Shown here: positions 1 to 6,751 of the stretch, one piece after another
Position numbering within the stretch: the stretch's first letter is position 1
Layout of the letters: the number at the start of each line of letters is the position of its first letter
Source of the DNA: Nocardioides hwasunensis
GTDB lineage: Bacteria; Actinomycetota; Actinomycetes; Propionibacteriales; Nocardioidaceae
NCBI RefSeq assembly: GCF_014779665.1
Contig: NZ_JACXYY010000010.1
Span: 1 to 64,000, forward strand
Direction: 5' to 3'
Length of the DNA: 64,000 bases
Notes under the pieces: generated by a model
Databases searched by the model: none
What the model saw: the letters and a program-made list of their open reading frames with translations, nothing else
Told to the model about the DNA's origin: nothing
Position numbers and translations under genes: made by a program

Positions 1-1
1 C

Positions 2-88
2 CCCCACGAGGCCATCGACGACCTGACCCCAGTCGAGGCCGAAGAACTTCACTACGCTGCAAGAAACCAGCTCACGCCGACCGGCTGA
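2..88 (+). CDS. IS3-family transposase OrfB, C-terminal fragment
   Basis: Only the last 28 codons are inside the window (frame starting at base 2, TGA at 86-88). They read PHEAIDDLTPVEAEELHYAA and end NQLTPTG, which matches the end of the rve/DDE integrase domain of IS3 OrfB proteins, where a YN-RRPH-AL motif is followed by L-P-E-E and the C-terminus. The catalytic DDE residues lie upstream and cannot be checked. The terminal inverted repeat follows 15-40 bases downstream, as expected for this family. Confidence 0.7.
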   Translation, partial: PHEAIDDLTPVEAEELHYAARNQLTPTG

Positions 89-102
89 GCCACCAAACAC
101 AG

Positions 103-127
103 CCTCCGGAAATTCCGGGGCGGTTCA
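103..127 (+). repeat. IS3 right terminal inverted repeat
   Basis: About 25 bp ending in CCGGGGCGGTTCA. The reverse complement begins TGAACCGCCCCGG, the usual outer end of actinobacterial IS3 elements. The element/host junction is at 127/128. Confidence 0.65.
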
Positions 128-128
128 A

Positions 129-626
129 TTCCAACAAACCATGAAGAAGTGGCTGCGCACCCAAGACCCCCAGCCCAGCACCTCGACCCAGCTGCAAGCA
201 CACATCAACACCTTCGTCGACGAGTACAACCACCGACGGCCACATCGCTCGCTCCAGCACCAGGCGACACCCGCCACGGCCTACCACGCGCGACCCAAAG
301 CCAGCCCTGGCACCAGCCGACAGACCGACATCCACTACCGAGTGCTGCACGACATCGTCGACAAGGACGGCAAACTCAGCCTGCGGATGAACGGGCGACT
401 GCACCACATCGGCATCGGAGCCGAGCACCGCCGAACCCCAGTCCTCAAGCTCGTCGACGGCCACCACGTCCGCATCATCGACGCCGCAACCGGCGAACTG
501 CTCCGTGAGCTCACCATCGACCCCACCCGCAACTACCAGCCACTAGGCCGACCGCCCGGCCCCAAGCCCGGACAACACAGAAGGCCGGACCCAGAATCTG
601 GGTCCGGCCTGTCCGGTACCTCCTGA
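129..626 (+). pseudogene. IS481-family transposase, 5'-truncated by the IS3 insertion
   Basis: An open frame from 129 encodes FQQTMKKWLRTQ, then a YNHRRPHRSL motif at about residues 30-39 of the ORF beginning at 141, the hallmark of the C-terminal part of IS481/IS3-like rve integrases, where RFHQTMKKWL normally precedes it. The N-terminal HTH and two catalytic acidic residues are missing because the IS3 element replaces everything upstream of base 129. The in-frame ATG at 141 is an internal Met, not a genuine start. The C-terminus runs through a terminator-like hairpin (583-609), so the last dozen residues may be non-family sequence. Not expected to be an active transposase. Confidence 0.75.
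583..609. terminator. Perfect 12-bp stem-loop, likely terminator of the leftward tRNA-Ala
   Basis: GGCCGGACCCAG (583-594) and CTGGGTCCGGCC (598-609) are exact reverse complements around an AAT loop. It lies 27 bases downstream of the 3' end of the leftward tRNA-Ala gene and at the 3' end of the rightward transposase remnant, so it could stop transcription in both directions. Confidence 0.6.
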
Positions 627-635
627 GAGATCACA

Positions 636-711
<76 letters not shown>

Positions 712-833
712 ATGCGCCTCACGGCGCGTCGCAAAGATACACGAGCCGCCGGGGGCCCACCCAATCGGCCCGGGACGTCACGCAGGTCGCGACATCCCAG
801 GGCCCGACGGGGACGTCCGGGAAGAGGACGGGC

Positions 834-1736
834 TCAGGCGCCGTTGGCGCGACGGGCCTCGTCGGCCTCGCGAGCGGCCTTGGCCGACCTGGCCGACTCC
901 TCGGCTGACCGGGCGATCGCGGAGTCTCCGTCGTGGCGTCCGCTGGACCAGACGCCGGTGGAGTCGAGATCGATCGTGGAGACCGTACGCCGCTGGGCGG
1001 CTGGCTTGCTGACGTAGGTCGGCAGGGTGGTGGGCACCATGTCCCAGCCGCCGACGACCGGCGCGGGCGCCTCCACGACGGGAGCGTCCTCGACGCGCAT
1101 CGGCTCCTCGGGGGCGACAGGGGTCGCCGGGATCTCGCCGGTGACCTCGACGTCGTCGAGCTCCTCGACTGCCTCCTCGACCAGAGGCGGCACCCCGACC
1201 TCGATCGCGGACGAGGCCGCACGCAGGCGGCGCTCGGCGCGGACCGAGACGCGGCACGCGACCAGCCAGGCGACCAGCAGTCCGACCGGGACACCGACCC
1301 AGGGCCAGGTGATGACGGAGGTGGCGGCCAGCGCGATCACGACGGCGTTGACGAGCAGGACCGCAGCGAGCACGTTGCGGCGGCGCTTCGCGGCCCGACG
1401 AGCCGAGGCACGCATCTCGGCCGGGGCGGGCGGCGCGGACGGCGTACGACGGGGGGCGGGCGCAGCCGCGGCGGACGTGACCTCGACGTCGACCTCGACG
1501 GTGGCGCGCGCCTTGGTCTCCACCGGCGGGCGCAGCGAGGCGCGGATCGGTGAGACGACCAGGCGGGCGTTGCGGCGGTCGACCGGCTCGCGGCGGGCCA
1601 GCACGCGCATGGTGTGGGAGAACTTCTCGACCGAGCGGCTGCGGACGACCTCGTCGTGGTGCTTGAGGGCCTTGGGGATCAGGTAGACGGCCCACGCCAC
1701 GGCAAGGGCGACGAAGATGAGAGCGCTCAGGTCCAC
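834..1736 (-). CDS. glpR: GlpR-like membrane receptor of gephyrin-like Glp
   Basis: A 300-residue protein beginning MDLSALIFVALAVAWAVYLI, an N-terminal membrane segment followed by the conserved KALKHHDE stretch. Two further hydrophobic segments occur near residues 118-145 (NVLAAVLLVNAVVIALAATS and TWPWVGVPVGLLVAWLVACR); the remainder is polar and acidic with low-complexity Ala/Glu/Val. In corynebacteria this family is the membrane partner of the gephyrin-like Glp and takes part in divisome and wall-synthesis coordination. Location supports this: it is the last gene of a minus-strand run that also contains glp, matching the M. tuberculosis Rv0992c-Rv0996 order. A 60-base gap separates it from rimJ upstream. 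The role rests on family resemblance and synteny. Confidence 0.72.
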   Translation of the reverse strand: MDLSALIFVALAVAWAVYLIPKALKHHDEVVRSRSVEKFSHTMRVLARREPVDRRNARLVVSPIRASLRPPVETKARATVEVDVEVTSAAAAPAPRRTPSAPPAPAEMRASARRAAKRRRNVLAAVLLVNAVVIALAATSVITWPWVGVPVGLLVAWLVACRVSVRAERRLRAASSAIEVGVPPLVEEAVEELDDVEVTGEIPATPVAPEEPMRVEDAPVVEAPAPVVGGWDMVPTTLPTYVSKPAAQRRTVSTIDLDSTGVWSSGRHDGDSAIARSAEESARSAKAAREADEARRANGA

Positions 1737-1796
1737 GCCCCGAGCGTAGGAGTGCGGAGCGCAACCGGGGCGGATGTCAAGTGGTGTGTCGCAGAA

Positions 1797-2408
1797 CTAC
1801 TGGTGTGACTGGTGTGTCGAGAGCCGAGCCAGGACGCCCTCGGGCGCCTCCTCGGCGGTCAGCGCGAAGATCCGGTGGTCGCGCCAGTCGCCGTCGATGT
1901 GGAGAAATCTCGGCGCGTAGCCGACCTGCTCGAGGCCGAGCTTCTCCACCACGCGCAGGGAGTTGGTGTTCTCCGGGCGCACGCAGATCTCGATGCGGTG
2001 CAGCCCGACGGGGCCGAAGCAGTGGTCGATGACCTGCGCCACCGCACGCGGCGCGACCCCGCGGCCGGCGACGTCGGCAGAGACCCAGTAGCCGATCGAG
2101 GCCCACTGGGCCGAGCCGCGCGCCACGTTGCTCACCGTCACCTGTCCGACGAACCGACCGCCCACCTCGATGACGAACGGCAGGCACTGCCCCTGCTTGG
2201 CCTGGTGCAGCAACGACTTCACGACCAGCTTGTACGACGACGCGCGCGGCACGGAGCCCGGCGGGACCGTCGCGTCCCACGGCTGCAACCAGCTGTGGTT
2301 GCGCTGGCGGACCGCCTGCCACTCGTCGGCGTCCGACCTGCGCAGCGCGCGGACGACCACACCCTCGGACACCAGCTTGGCCGGCCACCCCGGAGCGGTG
2401 CCCGGCAA
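1797..2408 (-). CDS. rimJ: RimJ/RimL-type GNAT N-acetyltransferase
   Basis: A 203-residue acetyltransferase of the ribosomal-protein-alanine (RimJ/RimL) type, expected to use acetyl-CoA on protein N-termini or a related amine. The N-terminal half shows VVVRALRRSDADEWQAVRQR and a WLQPWDAT segment. The acetyl-CoA-binding core is GRGVAPRAVAQVIDHCFGPV (about 125-145), followed by the family's C-terminal ENTNSLRVVEKLGL. The reported start is TTG at 2408; a downstream GTG within VSEGVVV is also possible. It lies 5 bases after the mog-type gene in the Moco/glp run, the place rimJ occupies in mycobacteria. Confidence 0.85.
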   Translation of the reverse strand: MPGTAPGWPAKLVSEGVVVRALRRSDADEWQAVRQRNHSWLQPWDATVPPGSVPRASSYKLVVKSLLHQAKQGQCLPFVIEVGGRFVGQVTVSNVARGSAQWASIGYWVSADVAGRGVAPRAVAQVIDHCFGPVGLHRIEICVRPENTNSLRVVEKLGLEQVGYAPRFLHIDGDWRDHRIFALTAEEAPEGVLARLSTHQSHQ

Positions 2409-2413
2409 CGCGT

Positions 2414-2917
2414 TCAGTGATCGCTCCCGACGACCTGGTCGACCGCGTGCGTGATCACCGGCTCGAGGACGGCGAGGCCGTCCTTGACCCCACCACGCGA
2501 GCCGGGGAGGTTGACCACGAGGCAGTCTCCGACGATGCCGGCGATGCCGCGCGAGAGCATCGCGGTCGCGATGCCCTGGGCGACACCGGCGGCGCGGACG
2601 GCCTCCGCGATGCCCGGCACCTCGCGGTCGAGGAGAGGGCGGGTCGCCTCCGGCGTGCGGTCGGTGGGCGTCAGCCCGGTGCCGCCGGTGGTGAGGACGA
2701 CGCGGGCGCCCGCCGCGACGGCGGCCGCGATGGCGTCGCGGACCGGGTCGCCGTCGGGCACGACGGTCGGCTCGCCGCAGTCGAAGCCCCGCGCGCTCAG
2801 CCAGGCGACGATCAGCGGGCCGGTCTCGTCGGCGTAGACGCCGGCCGCGGCGCGGTTGGAGGCGACGACGACCGCAGCGGGCAGCCTCACCGGGACCACT
2901 GGACTCACCGTTCCCAT
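2414..2917 (-). CDS. MoaB/Mog-type molybdopterin adenylyltransferase
   Basis: A 167-residue MogA/MoaB-fold protein that activates molybdopterin with ATP to give adenylyl-molybdopterin, the step before molybdate insertion. Family marks: AAVVVASNRAAAGVYADETG near the N-terminus, TTGGTGLTPTDRTPEATRPL (about 73-92), the nucleotide/molybdopterin loop, and LVVNLPGSRGGVKDGL near the C-terminus. Its start overlaps the end of moaC by 13 bases, so the two are probably translated together. MoaB and Mog subfamilies cannot be separated by eye. Confidence 0.88.
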   Translation of the reverse strand: MGTVSPVVPVRLPAAVVVASNRAAAGVYADETGPLIVAWLSARGFDCGEPTVVPDGDPVRDAIAAAVAAGARVVLTTGGTGLTPTDRTPEATRPLLDREVPGIAEAVRAAGVAQGIATAMLSRGIAGIVGDCLVVNLPGSRGGVKDGLAVLEPVITHAVDQVVGSDH

Positions 2918-3393
2918 GGGCCGGACCGACCGCCGGTCTTGGTCTCCACCCGGATGTCGGTGATGACGGCGCCCTTGTCGACGGCCTTGACCATGTCGAC
3001 GACCGTGAGCGCCGCGACCGACACGGCGGTGAGCGCCTCCATCTCGACGCCGGTGCGGTCGGTGGTGCGAACCGTCGCGGTGATGTCGACCGACTCGTCG
3101 GTGACCGTGAGGTCGACGGTCACGCCGGAGATCGACAGCGGGTGGCAGAGCGGGACCAGGGCCGGGGTCTGCTTGGCCCCCATGATGCCCGCGATCCGTG
3201 CGACGGCGAGCGCGTCGCCCTTGGGCACGCCCTCACCGCGGAGCAGATCGACCACAGCCGCGCTGACGAGCACGCGGCCGGTCGCGGACGCCGTACGTGC
3301 GGTGACGGGCTTGTCGCCCACGTCGACCATCCGTGCCGCACCGGTCTCGTCGACGTGCGTCAGGCCACCCGGCCCGTCGGGAGGAGAAGCCAT
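2905..3393 (-). CDS. moaC: Cyclic pyranopterin monophosphate synthase MoaC
   Basis: A 162-residue MoaC, which converts the MoaA product 3',8-cyclo-GTP into cyclic pyranopterin monophosphate in molybdenum cofactor synthesis. Conserved blocks are visible: LTHVDETGAARMVDVGDKPV, KQTPALVPLCHPLSISGV (about 73-90) and GVEMEALTAVSVAALTVVDM with KAVDK after it. The ATG at 3393 gives the usual family length; the longer open frame upstream is antisense-free read-through and not coding. The glp stop and this start share one base (TGATG), implying translational coupling. Confidence 0.95.
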   Translation of the reverse strand: MASPPDGPGGLTHVDETGAARMVDVGDKPVTARTASATGRVLVSAAVVDLLRGEGVPKGDALAVARIAGIMGAKQTPALVPLCHPLSISGVTVDLTVTDESVDITATVRTTDRTGVEMEALTAVSVAALTVVDMVKAVDKGAVITDIRVETKTGGRSGPWER

Positions 3394-4634
3394 CAGAAGT
3401 CCTCGTCGAGCTTGCGGATCGCGACCATCTCGCCGGCGGGGATCGCGGTCGTCTCGGCCGGGACCTCGATCAGGCAGTTGGCGGAGGCCAGGTCGCCGAG
3501 GAGGTGCGAGCCGGGTCCTCCGACCGGGGAGACGAAGGTCCCCCCGCGGTCGGTGTCGTAGAGGGCGCGCACCAGCTGCATCCGGCCGTCGGGCGACGAC
3601 AGCCCGTGGGTGAGCCGTGCGCGGCTGGTGGGGCGCGCGTAAGGAAGCTTGCCCATCATCCGGCGGATCGCGGGCAGCACGAACATCTCGAAGGAGACGT
3701 AGGAGGAGACCGGGTTGCCCGGCAGCGTGAAGACCGGGGTGTCGTCCTCCCCGACGGTGCCGAAGCCCTGCGGCTTGCCGGGCTGCATGCCGACGCCGCC
3801 GAACCACATCGTGCCGTGCTGCGACAGCGACTCCTTGACCACGTCGAAGTCGCCCTCGCTCACACCACCGCTGGTGACGACGAGGTCGGCGCGGACGAGC
3901 TGGTCGCTGAGCGCCTCGGTGAAGGCGTGAGCCTCGTCGGGCACGATGCCGACGCGATAGGCGATGGCGCCGGCGGCGCGGGCGGCCGCGGCGAGGAGGT
4001 AGGAGTTGCCGTCGTAGATCGAGTCGCGGCCCAGCGGCGTGCCCGGGTCGCGGAGCTCGGACCCGGTGGAGATGACGACCACGCGCGGCCGCGGCCGGGT
4101 GCGCACGGTCGCGCGGCCGACGGCGGCCAGCATCCCGAGGTGACGAGGACCGAGGACGGTGCCCTCCTCGAGCAGCATGTCGCCCTCGGCGATGTCGTCG
4201 CCGAGCGGTCGGACGTGCTGTCCGAGCGACGGGGCCCGGCCGATCCGCACCTGGGCGACACCGCGGTCGGTCCACTCGTAGGGCACGACCGCGGTCGCGC
4301 CGGCCGGCACCGGAGCGCCGGTCATGATCTTGACCGCGGTGCCCGGCGAGATCGCCAGGATCGTCGACGTGCCGGCGCCGATCTCACCGACCACGGGCAG
4401 CGTGACCGGGGCGTCCTCGCTCGCGCCGGCGACGTCCTCGGCGACCACGGCGTAGCCGTCCATCGCGGAGTTGTCGAAGCTCGGCAGCGAGATCGGTGCG
4501 ACCACGTCCTCGGCCAGCGCGAGGCCGAGGGCCTCCATCAGCGGCTGCGGGAACGCCGGGAGCGGCGAGATGGTGGCGAGGATGCGGTCGACGTAGTCAG
4601 GCACCGGGAGCAGGCCCGGGCGCGGCTCAGCCAT
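3393..4634 (-). CDS. glp: Gephyrin-like molybdotransferase Glp (MoeA family)
   Basis: A 413-residue MoeA/gephyrin E-domain protein that inserts molybdate into adenylyl-molybdopterin. Visible blocks: LPSFDNSAMDGYAVVAEDV (about 49-67), KIMTGAPVPAGATAVVPYE, VVVISTGSELRDPGTPLG, VTSGGVSEGDFDVVKESL, MQPGKPQGFGTVG and TLPGNPVSSYVSFEMFV, in family order, plus the C-terminal beta-barrel domain IV. In actinobacteria such proteins next to a GlpR receptor have been shown in Corynebacterium to bind FtsZ and act in division; whether this copy does both jobs is inference. Its start overlaps the upstream uridylyltransferase end by 8 bases. Confidence 0.88.
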   Translation of the reverse strand: MAEPRPGLLPVPDYVDRILATISPLPAFPQPLMEALGLALAEDVVAPISLPSFDNSAMDGYAVVAEDVAGASEDAPVTLPVVGEIGAGTSTILAISPGTAVKIMTGAPVPAGATAVVPYEWTDRGVAQVRIGRAPSLGQHVRPLGDDIAEGDMLLEEGTVLGPRHLGMLAAVGRATVRTRPRPRVVVISTGSELRDPGTPLGRDSIYDGNSYLLAAAARAAGAIAYRVGIVPDEAHAFTEALSDQLVRADLVVTSGGVSEGDFDVVKESLSQHGTMWFGGVGMQPGKPQGFGTVGEDDTPVFTLPGNPVSSYVSFEMFVLPAIRRMMGKLPYARPTSRARLTHGLSSPDGRMQLVRALYDTDRGGTFVSPVGGPGSHLLGDLASANCLIEVPAETTAIPAGEMVAIRKLDEDF

Positions 4635-6024
4635 GCTGCTCCTCGAGGATGGTGCCGCCCTCGACGCGCTGGGCGGCCTTCGCGCTCAGGGCCACCTCGC
4701 CGACGACCTTCACGCCGTGGCCGAAGGTCCAGTCGCCCTCGACGGTGAACGAGTCGGCGTCGCGGAGCGACGGGGCGCCGTCGGGGAACCGCTTGTCGAA
4801 GTCGCCGACGAGCTTGTAGAAGTCCCCGTCCAGCGAGACGTAGGGCACCTCGTCGCCGGACTGGTCGAGCACGAAGTCCTTGCCGAGGTCGTAGACGTCG
4901 GAGCGCAGCACCAGCAGGTCGTCGGTCGTTTTGACCGGCACGAAGCGGTCGCGACCGACCTCGATCGTGCGGGCCCCCTCGAACACCTCGATCGCGGCGC
5001 CCATCGCAGTCTCGATCTGCACGACCTTCGGGGTGGACGCGTCGGACGGGTCGAGGTGCTTGACGTTGCGGATGAGCGGAAGGCCCAGGATGCCGCCGCG
5101 CGCGTCCAGCGCCTCGCTCATGGCCTGCAGGTCGAACCAGAGGTTGTTGGTCGAGCAGTACTTGTGACGGCTGAGGTCGGCCAGCGCCTCGCGGTCGGCG
5201 TCGAGCGTCTGCGCGGACTCGCGCAGCACGATGCGGCCGTCGGCGATGCGGCGGGCGAAGTGGCCGCCCTTGCGGTCCGAGGGAGTGCGCCGCACGGCCT
5301 CGATCGCGAACGGCGCGCCGCTCTGGGCGAACCAGCCCGCGACGCGGGCCTCGGGAACGGCGCCGAGGTTGTCGGAGTTGGAGACGAAGACGTAGCGGTA
5401 GCCGGCGTCGACCAGCCGGGCCAGCAGGCCCGTGCCGCGCAGCGCGGTGTAGAGATCGCCGTGGCCGGGCGGGCACCACTCGAGGTCGGGGTCCTTCGGG
5501 TGCGCGGCCGGCATCAGGTCGGCCTCGAGGAGCTTGGGCTCCTTGTTCTGCAGGAACTCCAGCGGCAGTCCGTCGACCGGCAGCGCGTCGTAGCGCTCGA
5601 GGGCGGCCATCGTGTCCGTCGAGGTGCGGAAGGAGTTCATGAACAGCAGCGGCAGCGTGGCGTCGTACTCCTGGCGCAGGTGGAGCACCTGGCGGGCGAT
5701 GATGTCGAGGAAGTTCAACCCCCGGCGCACGCACAGCAGCGACTTGGCGCGGTCCATGCCCATCGACGTGCCGAGGCCGCCGTTGAGCTTGATGACGGCG
5801 GTCCTGCGGACCGCCTCCGCCGCCACCTCGTCGGGCACCTCGACGTCGGCGAGGGACTCCATGTCGAGCGGCTCGATGGTGTCCTCAGCGATCATGCCGG
5901 TCTCGCCGTGCTCGAGGAGGCGGTAGTAGTGCGCGAACGTGTCGATCGCGACCTCGTCCACCCCGGCGCCGCGCATCTTCTCGCGCGCCAGTGCGAGGCC
6001 CTGGGCGTTGCCCTTGCTTGCCAT
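4627..6024 (-). CDS. UTP-glucose-1-phosphate uridylyltransferase, UDPGP (eukaryotic-type) family
   Basis: A 465-residue enzyme predicted to make UDP-glucose from UTP and glucose-1-phosphate. Motifs are those of the UDPGP/UGP2 family: VIKLNGGLGTSMGMDRAKSL (about 70-89), FLQNKEPKL, EWCPPGHGDLYTAL, YVFVSNSDNLGAV and a late left-handed beta-helix region. This is not the ~300-residue GalU fold normally found at this locus in mycobacteria. The ATG at 6024 is chosen because MASKGNAQGL starts the conserved helical N-terminus; the longer open frame runs into the divergent gene. It is the first gene of the minus-strand glp run, and 22 bases separate it from the divergent 5-FCL start. Confidence 0.88.
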   Translation of the reverse strand: MASKGNAQGLALAREKMRGAGVDEVAIDTFAHYYRLLEHGETGMIAEDTIEPLDMESLADVEVPDEVAAEAVRRTAVIKLNGGLGTSMGMDRAKSLLCVRRGLNFLDIIARQVLHLRQEYDATLPLLFMNSFRTSTDTMAALERYDALPVDGLPLEFLQNKEPKLLEADLMPAAHPKDPDLEWCPPGHGDLYTALRGTGLLARLVDAGYRYVFVSNSDNLGAVPEARVAGWFAQSGAPFAIEAVRRTPSDRKGGHFARRIADGRIVLRESAQTLDADREALADLSRHKYCSTNNLWFDLQAMSEALDARGGILGLPLIRNVKHLDPSDASTPKVVQIETAMGAAIEVFEGARTIEVGRDRFVPVKTTDDLLVLRSDVYDLGKDFVLDQSGDEVPYVSLDGDFYKLVGDFDKRFPDGAPSLRDADSFTVEGDWTFGHGVKVVGEVALSAKAAQRVEGGTILEEQHG

Positions 6025-6046
6025 GGTTCGATCGTAGGCTGCTCGT

Positions 6047-6661
6047 GTGGACACGCCACACCCGGCCGATAGCACAGCAGCCAAGACCGCCCTGCGCGAC
6101 CAGGTCCGTGCTGCCCGCAAGCGGCGCCCGCTCGGGGCTGCGGCGGACTTCGCCGTGTCCGTCGCCGACGTCGCGACCGGGTGGGACGTCATCCGTCGCG
6201 CCGCCACCGTGACGGCGTACGTCTCGGTCGGCAGCGAGCCCGGCACCGGCCACCTGCTCGACGCCCTCGTGGCCTCGGGCAAGCGGGTGCTGCTGCCCGT
6301 CGTGCTGCCCGGGCTCGACCTCGACTGGGCGGAGTACGCCGGTCGCGACAGCCTCGGGCCCGCCGTGCGCGGGCTGCTCGAACCCACCGGACCCCGCCTC
6401 GGTCGCGAGGCGATCGGGCAGGCCGACGTCGTCCTCGTGCCCGGTCTCGCGGTCTCCGCGGCCGGTGACCGCCTCGGCCAGGGCGGCGGCTGCTACGACC
6501 GCGCGCTCCCCCGGATCACCCCGGGCACCCCCGTCGCCGTGGTGCTGTACGACGACGAGGTCGGGCTCGCCGTGCCGACCGATCCGCACGACCGTCCGGT
6601 CGATTTCGCGCTGACGTCGTCGGGCGTGGTGGCCATGCGGGAGTCACCGGATATCCGGTGA
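6047..6661 (+). CDS. 5-formyltetrahydrofolate cyclo-ligase
   Basis: A 204-residue protein of the 5-FCL family, which uses ATP to turn 5-formyl-THF into 5,10-methenyl-THF and so recovers a storage or inhibitory folate. Marks: KTALRDQVRAARKRR at the N-terminus, the substrate-binding block AYVSVGSEPGTGHLL, and the nucleotide loop GLAVSAAGDRLGQGGGCYDR (about 134-153). It starts with GTG at 6047, divergent from the uridylyltransferase, as in mycobacteria (Rv0992c/galU). Its last codons and TGA lie inside a long inverted repeat (6641-6726). Confidence 0.92.
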   Translation: MDTPHPADSTAAKTALRDQVRAARKRRPLGAAADFAVSVADVATGWDVIRRAATVTAYVSVGSEPGTGHLLDALVASGKRVLLPVVLPGLDLDWAEYAGRDSLGPAVRGLLEPTGPRLGREAIGQADVVLVPGLAVSAAGDRLGQGGGCYDRALPRITPGTPVAVVLYDDEVGLAVPTDPHDRPVDFALTSSGVVAMRESPDIR

Positions 6662-6726
6662 GACTCCCGCTTTGCACCCGAGATCTGGTGTGACAAGCGG
6701 GGTGGTCACCGGATATCCGGTGACTC
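6641..6726. terminator. 86-bp quasi-palindrome between convergent genes
   Basis: Two 21-bp arms, 6641-6661 and 6706-6726, are exact reverse complements of each other. Each contains the 18-bp perfect palindrome TCACCGGATATCCGGTGA (6644-6661 and 6706-6723). The interior is also imperfectly symmetric (CCCGCTT against AAGCGGG, with AGATCT at the centre). It sits between the convergent 5-FCL gene and the acylase gene, so a bidirectional terminator is the simplest reading; the two identical palindromes could also bind a dimeric protein. Confidence 0.6.
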
Positions 6727-6751
6727 CAGGGGCGGCGCGTGTGGCTGCCGC

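Larger units (their letters stand above)
1..127 (+). mobile_element. Right end of an IS3-family insertion sequence
   Basis: The window opens inside an insertion sequence. It holds the 3' end of an OrfB-type integrase gene (2-88) and then a terminal inverted repeat ending in GGGGCGGTTCA at 117-127. Read inward from the end this starts TGAACCGCCCCGG, the typical IS3-family terminus. The sequence just beyond (129 onward) is the middle of another transposase gene, so the IS3 copy jumped into an older IS481-family element. The left end and target duplication lie outside the window. Confidence 0.75.

Noticed and set aside
2905..4275. A 456-codon frame covering moaC and part of glp
   Set aside because: Only the last 162 codons show MoaC motifs; the upstream part is glp read in the wrong phase.
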